Shown: positions 1-6,285 of the stretch, one piece after another
How positions within the stretch are numbered: the stretch's first letter is position 1
Layout of the letters: each line of letters opens with the position of its first letter
NCBI GenBank assembly: GCA_016933315.1
Contig: JAFGBE010000010.1
Coordinates: 1 to 6,285, forward strand
Length of the DNA: 6,285 nucleotides
Origin: Candidatus Auribacterota bacterium
GTDB lineage: Bacteria > Auribacterota > UBA6266
Direction: 5' to 3'
Notes under the pieces: model-generated
Databases searched by the model: none
What the model was told of the DNA's origin: nothing
What the model saw: only the letters and a program-made list of their open reading frames with translations
Position numbers and translations under genes: made by a program

Positions 1-43
1 ATTCCTGCCCCGTATCAAGTACGGGGTAAACTCCGGCAGGAAT
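1..43. repeat. Nested palindromic intergenic repeat
   Basis: Two inverted repeats lie here. The outer arms are ATTCCTGCC (1-9) and GGCAGGAAT (35-43), a perfect 9-bp match. Inside, CCCCGTA (8-14) and TACGGGG (20-26) form a perfect 7-bp stem with a TCAAG loop. The two stems share bases 8-9, so they fold as alternatives or with slight shortening. The style (ATTCC arms, CCCCGTA/TACGGGG core) resembles dispersed extragenic palindromes found in many copies in some bacterial genomes; that it is multi-copy here is inference. No T-run follows either arm, so it does not look like a simple intrinsic terminator. The repeat may continue left of the window. Confidence 0.7.
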
Positions 44-106
44 CCAGAAGAAAGCATATTGTACAAGCGCTTCACTATACTCCAGGCAAGAGGACTGGAT
101 TCCCGC
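36..106. repeat. Long-range inverted repeat joining two palindromes
   Basis: GCAGGAATCCAG (36-47) is the reverse complement of CTGGATTCCCGC (95-106) at 11 of 12 positions. The 47 bases between them show no gene. The arms overlap the right arm of the first palindrome (35-43) and the left arm of the IS-split palindrome (99-106), so the two units look like opposed copies of one repeat family. A composite, possibly non-autonomous, repeat element is one reading; a chance pairing of adjacent family members is another. Confidence 0.5.
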
Positions 107-110
107 TTGC

Positions 111-128
111 GAGGCTGTCCCAAAAGTC
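111..128 (+). repeat. IS left terminal inverted repeat (IRL)
   Basis: GAGGCTGTCCCAAAAGTC pairs with the sequence at 1744-1761 at 17 of 18 positions; the single mismatch is at the 13th base (A against T). Similarity stops both inside the repeat and immediately outside it, which fixes the element boundary at 111. Confidence 0.88.
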
Positions 129-179
129 TTTAAAGGGAAAAAACTAAAAGGCGTCGAATGTATCATCATAAAACAGACG

Positions 180-184
180 AGGAG
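180..184 (+). promoter_or_regulatory. Ribosome binding site of the transposase
   Basis: AGGAG ends 5 bases before an ATG (190-192) and 10 bases before the GTG (195-197) that opens the transposase frame. By spacing alone the ATG is favoured, but it encodes only M-K-C-L before a TAG stop (202-204). The site therefore serves either the GTG at long spacing or a tiny overlapping ORF. No convincing -35/-10 pair was seen between the IS end and this site. Confidence 0.5.
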
Positions 185-194
185 TATTCATGAA

Positions 195-1619
195 GTGTTT
201 ATAGGTAAAAGTAACTGCAAGAGCCAGACACTCTTACTGCCTAACAGCATAGATGACATGGTTCCCGAAGATTATCCTGTTCGGACGCTGGATGAAATCG
301 TGGAGCAAATGGATCACAGCGAGTTACTCCGGAAATACAAGGGCGGCGGAGCCCCGGCATATCATCCTGTGATGATGTTGAAAATCCTGATTTACGCATA
401 CAGCATCGGGGTCAGAAGCAGCAGGAAGATAAACGAGCTGACTACTTACGACACGCGGTTCATGTATCTTGCCGGAATGGAGAAGCCTGATTTCCGGACG
501 ATATGCAGGTTCAGGCGCAACAACGCGGACACGGTAAACAGGGTTTTCGAAGAGACCGTGAAAATCGGTTATACCATGGGTCTTGTGCTGCTCGATCATG
601 TGTCGGTTGACGGCACGAAAATCGAAGCCAATGTTTCGGGCAAGGAAACATACAGCATGAAGAGGGCTGACGAATCTCTTGAGAAGATAAAAAATAGGAT
701 AGCAACCATACTCGAAGAGGCCGAGCGTGCTGACCGTGAAGAGGATGCAAGGTACGGGGATCGCATGGGCAATGAGGTTCCGGAAGATTTGAAAAAAGCA
801 AGCGCCCGCAAAAAGCGTCTGGAAGAAATAAAAAAGAAGATGGAGGAAACGGGACGCCAAACGCTTTGCGCGACCGACCCCGATAGCCGTGTCATGAAAA
901 CGAAATCGGGCAACCGCGCGGCATACAACGCTCAAGCCGCCGTTGACGGCAAGAATCAATTCATAGTTGCAGCCGATGTTACGCAGTCTGAAAACGATTG
1001 CGGGGAACTGGTCCCGATGATTGAGCGGGTTGAAAAAAACACAGGCGCCATGCCGAAAACGGTTACCGCAGATTCAGGATATCACAGCCAGGAGAACCTG
1101 CAGTATGCGAGTGATAAAGGTCTGAACGCCTATGTTCCGGAGAAGAACAACAGAATCGAATTCAGATATGACGCGGATAAGGATGAATATGTATGTCCTG
1201 CAGGGAAGGCTTTGAAGTATCGCTGTAATAATCGCAACCGGCATGGGAAGTTGTATCGGGTGTATCGCTGTGCGGATTGTGCGGGATGTGAGTTTGCAAA
1301 GTCTTGCCAGGGTATCGGTCGAGGGAAGAAGCCGAGGAATCATCGGGACTTGTCTATACTTGAGGGAACGGATATGACATTGCGCGAAGAGATGCAGATG
1401 AAGGTGAAGAGCAAGAAGGGGAAGCTGATATATGCGTTGAGGAAGATAATCGTTGAGCCTGTATTCGGGGACATAAAGTTTAACATGAACCTTGCGAAAT
1501 TTTTGCTGAGGGGGTTGGAGGGTGTTCGGATTGAGTTTCTGCTCGGTTGTATCGCGCATAATTTGAAGAAAATGATGGCGTTCTGGATGGGATGGAAGAA
1601 GAAATTGGCAATAGTGTAG
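195..1619 (+). CDS. IS1182-family DDE transposase
   Basis: This 474-residue protein should catalyse cutting and strand transfer at the IS ends, acting in the cytoplasm on the 18-bp terminal repeats. An N-terminal InsH-type DNA-binding region (about 20-125) contains the block HPVMMLKILIYAYSIG and the FRTICRFRR motif. The RNase-H-like core has the catalytic triad as D139 (in VSVDGTKIEAN), D293 (in TADSGYH) and E421 (in VEPVFGDIK). A charged, probably coiled-coil stretch spans about 155-220, followed by the family block DPDSRVMKTK and a YNAQAAVDG motif. A cysteine cluster at 359, 362, 365 and 371 (CxxCxxCx5C) resembles the zinc-finger-like insert of DDE_Tnp_1_6 proteins. The C-terminal HNLKK motif is typical of the family. 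Length is in the usual range. The start is GTG because no in-frame ATG lies near; an out-of-frame ATG at 190 suggests a small indel at the start. Expression may therefore be low or damaged, though the rest of the frame is intact. Confidence 0.93.
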   Translation: MFIGKSNCKSQTLLLPNSIDDMVPEDYPVRTLDEIVEQMDHSELLRKYKGGGAPAYHPVMMLKILIYAYSIGVRSSRKINELTTYDTRFMYLAGMEKPDFRTICRFRRNNADTVNRVFEETVKIGYTMGLVLLDHVSVDGTKIEANVSGKETYSMKRADESLEKIKNRIATILEEAERADREEDARYGDRMGNEVPEDLKKASARKKRLEEIKKKMEETGRQTLCATDPDSRVMKTKSGNRAAYNAQAAVDGKNQFIVAADVTQSENDCGELVPMIERVEKNTGAMPKTVTADSGYHSQENLQYASDKGLNAYVPEKNNRIEFRYDADKDEYVCPAGKALKYRCNNRNRHGKLYRVYRCADCAGCEFAKSCQGIGRGKKPRNHRDLSILEGTDMTLREEMQMKVKSKKGKLIYALRKIIVEPVFGDIKFNMNLAKFLLRGLEGVRIEFLLGCIAHNLKKMMAFWMGWKKKLAIV

Positions 1620-1743
1620 GGAAATGAAGGGGGAATTCCTGCTTCGAGGTTGTAAATCTGGGTTTGATGGAATGAAAAACTGAATTCAGGGGAGAAGCCG
1701 GTCGGTTTTTTGGATATCAAGACCGGTATAATGGATGATAACG

Positions 1744-1761
1744 GACTTATGGGACAGCCTC
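1744..1761 (-). repeat. IS right terminal inverted repeat (IRR)
   Basis: GACTTATGGGACAGCCTC is the reverse complement of the left end (111-128) with one mismatch. The flanking host sequence resumes at 1762 with TTTCGCAGGAAT, the right half of the interrupted palindrome. Confidence 0.88.
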
Positions 1762-1773
1762 TTTCGCAGGAAT

Positions 1774-1999
1774 GACGAGAGGGCAAAAATGACGAAGAGG
1801 AATTCCCCAAAAAGAAGAAGCCGCCCGAGTTGGCTGCTGAAGAGGGGAAGGAGATAGCTTTGAGCCGAGACTTTAAGGGTTTGGGGCCCTTATTTCGGGG
1901 TTCTTCAGCTTCAATGAACGACTTCTGTAACATATTATAGTTTCAGAAACGGAAAAGTACAATCAGTTTGAGGAGTGATCTTGAAAAAATAAATCCCTC
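1774..1999. other. Intergenic spacer without a supported gene
   Basis: This purine-rich stretch lies between the IS-split palindrome and the transporter stop. A small hairpin, TAAGGG (1874-1879) and CCCTTA (1887-1892) with a 7-base loop, is visible, but no T-run follows it on either strand. A short plus-strand frame at 1776-1937 is lysine- and glutamate-rich and has no start codon or ribosome binding site before most of it, so I do not call it a gene. The region lies between convergent transcription units. Confidence 0.5.
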
Positions 2000-2006
2000 T
2001 TAAGGA
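1984..2006 (-). terminator. Weak intrinsic terminator candidate after the MFS gene
   Basis: On the minus strand the transporter end reads TCCT-TAAG-AGGG (2006-1995), a 4-bp stem including one T-G pair, whose loop contains the TAA stop. It is followed by the T-rich tract ATTTATTTTTT (1994-1984). The position and T-tract fit an intrinsic terminator for the dnaE-transporter unit, but the stem is very short, so this is tentative. Confidence 0.3.
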
Positions 2007-3247
2007 CTAATACTGTGGTTGGAGTGTGCCTGTCCTTTTGGTTTTTCCTTATTTGTTTGATCTCGGCCGACCTTGATAAAAATCAGCAGCATCCCGCATA
2101 GAGATGCCACAGAAGCGCCTACTAAAAATGTATAAGACGGACCGACTGCTTTCCATACGTATCCTGCCAGCAGGTTGGAAAATAAAAGCATGATGCCGGT
2201 ATAAAAATTAAAAGTGAGTCTTGCTTTCGGGACAATTTCCGGCGGCACAAGATCCGAAATGAATCTATTCATCAGCCCGCCGCTCAATCCTGAATAAAAG
2301 CCCAGTCCCAGGAGGAGTGCGAAAAATGAGATTGCCTTGAAAAAAGGCGGCAAATTGATACAATTGGCAAATCCATACCATATGGTTGCCTGCAAAATAA
2401 GGCTGAGGATCAGCGCCTTCCGATGAGAAAAGCTGGTTGAGATACGGGCGAAGTAAACCAGGCTGACAGTAGCGGCAATATTTGCACCGGCCCATAATAG
2501 AAGAAGCTGGTCGGGTCTATAAGAGCTAATCGAGCCCAGTATAAAAACGAAAAAGTATGAGAAATTTGCAAATGCCCCTATCATGGCGATAATGAGGAAT
2601 TTTCGAAAATCTCCGCCATAATCCCTGATTCGGAATGTAAATGCCGGGGCCGGTTCGGATTTTGCATCACATTCCTCATTTTTTAAAGATCCGATTATAA
2701 GAAGGCCGATAACGGCAGGGACTACCGATAGCCAGAATATCGCCCGGTAATTACCGAAAAAGTACAGGTATAAAGAATATGCCAGGAGAGGCCCCAGTAT
2801 CGCTCCCAGAACAAACTTGGTCCTGTTTGAAAGGAGAATTTTATTGTACGTGGCGCTGTCCGTATCTGTTTTCAGGACATCTTCAACCGTCGGCTTATGA
2901 AATCCCTCTCCCAGGCAGTCTATACACCTTACCAGGAGGGTCTGCGGAAATGTAATAACCATGAAAAAAAGCGGCCGGGCAAATGCAGATATGCCGTATC
3001 CCAGGTAAAGCATATCCCTTTTTTTCTTGATGCCTTTTAAAATACGGGAATAAAGGACAGGCAATATCGCCCCTGCCGCTTTTGAAATTCCTTCGATAAC
3101 CCCGATAAGGAATACCGGTATTTGTAATATCTGTATAAAAAATAAGGGCAAAATAGGATAGATCATATTGCTGCTCAGCTCATTAAAAAAACTGACCCAT
3201 CCCAGAAGCCATGCTTTGCGGGGGATATCCCGCTCACTTAGTATCAT
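2000..3247 (-). CDS. Major facilitator superfamily transporter, substrate unknown
   Basis: This 415-residue protein is an inner-membrane carrier, rich in hydrophobic segments consistent with about 12 transmembrane helices in two halves, separated by a charged loop (about 188-216). The N-terminal GWVSFFNELSSNMIYPILPL block (16-35) is characteristic of one MFS group, often written W.SFFND.SSEMIYP. A basic loop SRILKGIKKKRD (68-79) sits at the usual helix 2-3 position. The following loop reads DCLGEGFHKPTVEDVL (110-125), where relatives generally have a D-R-x-G-K-G-x-R-x-x-P-R-D signature, so several basic residues are missing. ILGPLLA (150-156) and SDLVPPE (331-337) are also family blocks. The C-terminal tail (about 393-415) is hydrophilic. 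I chose ATG at 3247 because it overlaps the dnaE stop as ATGA; a GTG at 3256 would add three residues. GGAAAG at 3254-3249 is a close-set ribosome binding site. It is probably co-transcribed with dnaE. Substrate cannot be read from sequence; drug or metabolite efflux is only a guess. Confidence 0.88.
   Translation of the reverse strand: MILSERDIPRKAWLLGWVSFFNELSSNMIYPILPLFFIQILQIPVFLIGVIEGISKAAGAILPVLYSRILKGIKKKRDMLYLGYGISAFARPLFFMVITFPQTLLVRCIDCLGEGFHKPTVEDVLKTDTDSATYNKILLSNRTKFVLGAILGPLLAYSLYLYFFGNYRAIFWLSVVPAVIGLLIIGSLKNEECDAKSEPAPAFTFRIRDYGGDFRKFLIIAMIGAFANFSYFFVFILGSISSYRPDQLLLLWAGANIAATVSLVYFARISTSFSHRKALILSLILQATIWYGFANCINLPPFFKAISFFALLLGLGFYSGLSGGLMNRFISDLVPPEIVPKARLTFNFYTGIMLLFSNLLAGYVWKAVGPSYTFLVGASVASLCGMLLIFIKVGRDQTNKEKPKGQAHSNHSISP
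3244..3247 (-). promoter_or_regulatory. ATGA stop-start overlap coupling dnaE and the transporter
   Basis: On the minus strand the transporter ATG (3247-3245) and the dnaE TGA (3246-3244) share two bases, forming ATGA. This arrangement is typical of translational coupling by terminating and re-initiating ribosomes. GGAAAG (3254-3249), inside the last dnaE codons, could help re-initiation. No room exists for a separate promoter between the genes, although one inside dnaE cannot be excluded. Confidence 0.75.
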
Positions 3248-6200
3248 TCTTTCCACACACTATCTGCGCCGATAAGCTCCCGGATTGCATCCATCAAATC
3301 TTTGGAATCAGAAAGCTTGAAGCGCGGGTCTAACTGCATTATACTTTCCCTCCCGGGTGATTCAAGGTGGAGATAAACCGGGAATTCCCCGGGATATGCT
3401 GAAAAAATTTCCTGTAACCTGGATAGATATTTACAATGATCCTTATCTATCCGTAAGTGTATATCCTTCTGTATCCGGGATTTCCTAAATTTATCCATGG
3501 CCTCCGAAAGGTCACGAATCTCGTCCGCCAGGAGCTTTATCACCTGTCTCGGGGCGGCATCATCACTGCTTGATGCCGTTGTATCCGTCCCTTCCGGCTT
3601 TTCCAGCTTCCCATATACAGAGATCAGCTTATCTTCCTGGATCAAATTTCCATATTTTTCAAAATGGGCGGGCAGGACGGTGATTTGAATCGTTCCGGTC
3701 AGATCCTCAAGGGTGAAAAATGCCATAGTCCTGTTCGTTCTGGTGATTTTTTTCCGGACTGAAGATACCAGTCCTCCGATCCTGGCTTTTTCCCCGGTGG
3801 AAATATCTTCCAGCGCCTCGATGGAAGTTAATCCCTGCCGGGAAAGATAAGGCTGGACTTCGTCCATAGGATGGCGTGACAGGTAAAATCCAAGCGCTTC
3901 TTTCTCGAGCCTCAATAATACGTCCGGCTCCATGTCTGGCTTTATATCATATTGATACTGGAAATCGTCCTCATTAAAAAGTGAAATCTGTGCCTGCCCC
4001 GCTCTTTTACACCTCTTTTCCGCGTCGCTCATAACACTTTCCATGCTATGAAGCAGCGTGGCGCGGTTATGATCCAGCGAATCCAGCCCGCCGCTTTTTA
4101 CAAGGCTCTCCATTACTCTTTTATTACAATGATGGCTGTCCAGCCTCTGGCATAAATCCGATAAATCCTTATAAAGTCCGTTTTCTTCTCTCTCGGAGGA
4201 GATCGCTCTTGCAGCGGCTTCCCCGATATTCTTCACAGCGCCCAGGCCGTACCTTATTCCTTTCCCGGTTGGAATAAAATCATATCCGCTCTCATTAACA
4301 TCCGGGGGCAGGATTTCAATCCCCATATCCCTTATCTCTCTTACCAGCTCCGCGACCCTGTCGGTATTATCCATAAATCCCGTCAACAGGGAAGCCATGT
4401 ATTCCTCAGGATAATGGGCTTTCATATATAATGTCCAGTAGGCTACGAGAGCATATGCCGTAGAATGACTTTTATTAAATCCGTATCCTGCGAAAAATTC
4501 TATAAAATTAAATATCTTCTCCGCGTCCTTGCGGGAAACTTCCCTTTCGGCACAACCCTTTATGAATAATTGCCGCATCTTTTTCATTACATCGGTTTTC
4601 TTTTTGCCCATCGCCTTGCGGAGATCATCGGCTTCCGCCATCGAAAAGCCGGCAAGCCGGTTAGCGATGAACATAACCTGTTCCTGGTAAACTATCAGCC
4701 CGTAAGTCTCCTTAAGAATAGGCTCGAGCCTGGGATGTGAATAAGTTATCTCACTTTTGCCATGGCGCCTTTTAATAAAGTCGTCAACTATCCCGCCGCC
4801 GAGAGGGCCGGGACGATAAAGCGCGTTCATGGCGATGAGGTCTTCAAGCCTTTCGGGCTGGAGGTCCTTGAGATACTTCCTCATCCCTGTGCTTTCAAAC
4901 TGGAATATGCCGATAGTCCGGCCTTCTTTCACAATTTGAAAAGCTTTCTCATCATTGAGAGGGATATCGCTCAGGTCGATATCTATCCCGTGATTTTTCT
5001 TGACCCAGTCAAGACACAGTTGTATTACCGTCAGGTTACGCAGTCCCAGGAAATCCATTTTCAAAAGACCGATCTTGTCAATGGAGTTCATTTCATACTG
5101 TGTAACTATTTCACCCTGTTTTATCCGCTGGAGAGGACAATAGTTATAAATGGGCTCCCTGGAGATAACGACTCCGGCGGCATGAGTGGAAGCATGCCTT
5201 GCAAGCCCTTCGAGTCCCTGTGCTACATCCAGAAGCTTACAGGCTTGTTTGTCCGATGCAAGGTAATTGGACAATTCCGGATTTTTCCGGGCATCTTCGA
5301 TGGTAATTTTAGGGCCTTGCGGGATCAGCTTTGCAAGCTTATCTACGAAAGGCAATGCAAGGTCAAGAGCCCGCCCCGCATCACGCACGGCCCCCCGGGC
5401 CTTCATCCGCCCGAAAGTTCCTATCATGGAAACGTTCTCCGAGCCGTACTTTTCAGTAACATATTTTATGACTTCGCCACGGCGGAGCTTACAAAAATCG
5501 GTATCTATGTCAGGCATGGATTTACGCCCCGGGTTGAGAAACCTCTCAAAAATAAGCCCGTACTTAAGGGGATCTATTTGCGTAATGCCCAGAAGGTATG
5601 CTACAAGGGAGCCGGCCGCACTCCCCCTTCCCGGCCCTACCGGGATATTATTATTCCTGGCATAACTGATAAAGTCCCAGTTGATAATAAAATATGCGGG
5701 AAATCCCATCTGGTTGATAATCCCAAGCTCGTATTCCAGGCGCTCCATTATTTCAGGCGATGTACCTTCCGGATAACGGTTTTTTATGCCTTCAAGGCAT
5801 AATTTCTTGAGGTATTCTTCATTGCTCATGTTATCAGGAGGCTTGAAGTCGGGCAGGTGGAAAGTGCTGAGGTCTATCTCTAAATTACAACGGTCCGCTA
5901 TCTCCAGGGTATTTTGGACGGCCTCGGGAACATCGCTGAAAAGCTCGGCCATTTCCCGGAAATTTCGGAGGTAATATCCCTTCCCGTTGAATTTGAAACG
6001 GCCCGGCTCATCGATCTTGCTCTGTGTTCCGATACATAAAGTAATATCGTGAAAATACGAATCATCATCATTCATATAATGAACGTCATTTGTCGCTACG
6101 AGGGGCGTACCGGCTTCTCTGGCCAGCTTGACAAGCATGGGTTTAACTTTCTGCTCCTCGGGCAGGTCATGGTCCATTATCTCCAGATAGACGTTATCCG

Positions 6201-6285
6201 CGCCGAAAATATCTTTATAAGTTTCAAGGCATGCACGGGCTGCATCTTCTTTTCCGGACAGCAGGTATTGAGGTATTTCTCCCTG
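3244..6285 (-). CDS. dnaE: DNA polymerase III alpha subunit (5' end outside window)
   Basis: This is the catalytic subunit of the replicative DNA polymerase, extending new strands in the holoenzyme with the sliding clamp and loader. The visible 1013 residues begin at the window edge (numbered here from 6285) with QGEIPQYLLSG; the frame is open to the edge, so a later Met at 6177 is not the start. By comparison with DnaE of about 1150 residues, roughly the first 150-200 are missing. The end of the PHP domain shows ATNDVHY (64-70) and HD at 79-80. The palm has GPGRGSAAGS (217-226), PDIDTDF with Asp 259, 261 and 263, and KMDFLGLR with Asp 411; these match the catalytic aspartates. Finger-region blocks include ALYRPGPL, YQEQVM and GYGFNKSHSTAYA. 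QISLF (766-770) matches the beta-clamp-binding consensus. An OB-fold (about 833-905, from ARIGGLVSSV) and a C-terminal region, the usual place for tau binding, follow. It lacks the DnaQ-type exonuclease insert of PolC, so it is DnaE-type. No frameshift is seen. The stop overlaps the transporter start. Confidence 0.97.
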   Translation of the reverse strand, partial: QGEIPQYLLSGKEDAARACLETYKDIFGADNVYLEIMDHDLPEEQKVKPMLVKLAREAGTPLVATNDVHYMNDDDSYFHDITLCIGTQSKIDEPGRFKFNGKGYYLRNFREMAELFSDVPEAVQNTLEIADRCNLEIDLSTFHLPDFKPPDNMSNEEYLKKLCLEGIKNRYPEGTSPEIMERLEYELGIINQMGFPAYFIINWDFISYARNNNIPVGPGRGSAAGSLVAYLLGITQIDPLKYGLIFERFLNPGRKSMPDIDTDFCKLRRGEVIKYVTEKYGSENVSMIGTFGRMKARGAVRDAGRALDLALPFVDKLAKLIPQGPKITIEDARKNPELSNYLASDKQACKLLDVAQGLEGLARHASTHAAGVVISREPIYNYCPLQRIKQGEIVTQYEMNSIDKIGLLKMDFLGLRNLTVIQLCLDWVKKNHGIDIDLSDIPLNDEKAFQIVKEGRTIGIFQFESTGMRKYLKDLQPERLEDLIAMNALYRPGPLGGGIVDDFIKRRHGKSEITYSHPRLEPILKETYGLIVYQEQVMFIANRLAGFSMAEADDLRKAMGKKKTDVMKKMRQLFIKGCAEREVSRKDAEKIFNFIEFFAGYGFNKSHSTAYALVAYWTLYMKAHYPEEYMASLLTGFMDNTDRVAELVREIRDMGIEILPPDVNESGYDFIPTGKGIRYGLGAVKNIGEAAARAISSEREENGLYKDLSDLCQRLDSHHCNKRVMESLVKSGGLDSLDHNRATLLHSMESVMSDAEKRCKRAGQAQISLFNEDDFQYQYDIKPDMEPDVLLRLEKEALGFYLSRHPMDEVQPYLSRQGLTSIEALEDISTGEKARIGGLVSSVRKKITRTNRTMAFFTLEDLTGTIQITVLPAHFEKYGNLIQEDKLISVYGKLEKPEGTDTTASSSDDAAPRQVIKLLADEIRDLSEAMDKFRKSRIQKDIHLRIDKDHCKYLSRLQEIFSAYPGEFPVYLHLESPGRESIMQLDPRFKLSDSKDLMDAIRELIGADSVWKE

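Larger units (their letters stand above)
111..1761 (+). mobile_element. Complete IS1182-family insertion sequence, about 1.65 kb
   Basis: The element is bounded by 18-bp terminal inverted repeats: GAGGCTGTCCCAAAAGTC at the left and, read from the right end, GAGGCTGTCCCATAAGTC, matching at 17 of 18 positions. It carries one transposase gene that fills most of its length, with 84 bases of leader and about 140 bases of trailer. Length, single ORF and transposase type fit the IS1182 family. Both ends and all three DDE residues are present, so the element looks structurally complete. It sits between the arms of a palindromic repeat, and the flanking 4 bases match only 3 of 4. It lies downstream of the minus-strand dnaE and transporter genes and interrupts neither. 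Confidence 0.9.
99..1773. repeat. Palindromic repeat interrupted by the IS
   Basis: The left arm ATTCCCGC (99-106) and right arm GCAGGAAT (1766-1773) pair at 7 of 8 positions and lie just outside the insertion sequence. Removing the IS and one copy of the 4 flanking bases would restore a compact hairpin of the form ATTCCCGC-TTxC-GCAGGAAT. The 4 bases next to the IS are TTGC on the left (107-110) and TTTC on the right (1762-1765), a 3-of-4 match that could be a decayed target-site duplication. The element therefore appears to have inserted in the loop of a palindrome. The arms are seen directly; the pre-insertion structure is inferred. Confidence 0.6.

Noticed and set aside
324..959. Minus-strand open frame of 211 codons opposite the transposase
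   Set aside because: It is antisense to the conserved transposase core, and its protein resembles no family I recognise; it is a shadow frame.
1698..1726. CCGGTC/GACCGG inverted repeat as transposase terminator
   Set aside because: The 6-bp stem has a 17-base loop and no T-run after it on either strand.
1727..1732. TATAAT near the IS right end, as an outward promoter
   Set aside because: No acceptable -35 box lies 16-18 bases upstream (the nearest, TTGGAT at 1710, is only 11 bases away), and it would transcribe antisense to the transporter.
1340..1933. Minus-strand open frame of 197 codons crossing the IS right end
   Set aside because: It runs across the IS boundary and the transposase 3' end, with low-complexity Ser/Phe-rich sequence and no domain; it is fortuitous.
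1776..1937. Short plus-strand Lys/Glu-rich frame after the IS
   Set aside because: It has no early start codon or ribosome binding site and no family resemblance; the composition follows from purine-rich DNA.
4762..5802. Long plus-strand open frame of 346 codons opposite dnaE
   Set aside because: It lies wholly antisense to well-conserved dnaE sequence, shows no recognisable domain, is rich in residues expected from reverse-complemented codons, and has no clear ribosome binding site.

Overview
The window is bacterial and has two parts. The left third (about 1-1770) is mobile and repeat DNA: two palindromic intergenic repeats, with a complete IS1182-family insertion sequence (111-1761) sitting in the second. 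The right two thirds hold two minus-strand genes in one transcription unit: the 3' portion of dnaE (DNA polymerase III alpha subunit, cut by the right window edge) and then an MFS transporter. The transporter start overlaps the dnaE stop by 4 bases (ATGA).

Layout. 1-43 is a nested hairpin repeat. 95-110 and 1762-1773 are the two halves of another palindromic repeat, split by the IS. The IS has 18-bp terminal inverted repeats with one mismatch and one transposase gene (195-1619, GTG start) with its DDE residues intact. 1762-1999 is a 238-base spacer with no supported gene; a weak terminator candidate sits at the transporter 3' end. 2000-3247 (minus) is the 415-residue MFS transporter. 3244-6285 (minus) is dnaE, 1013 residues visible, lacking its N-terminal part.

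Organism. Bacterial-type DnaE with a PHP domain and a clamp-binding QISLF motif, moderate GC content, and dispersed ATTCC-type palindromes suggest a Gram-negative or candidate-phylum bacterium. Nothing in the window fixes the phylum.

How the genes relate. The transposase is independent of the other two genes and converges on them. dnaE and the transporter are probably co-transcribed and may be translationally coupled, but no functional link is evident: one replicates the chromosome and the other is a membrane carrier of unknown substrate. I see no defence system, CRISPR array, RNA gene or clearly new biological system. The most notable points are the IS placed in the loop of a palindromic repeat, the shifted reading frame at the transposase start, and the diverged signature loop of the MFS protein.
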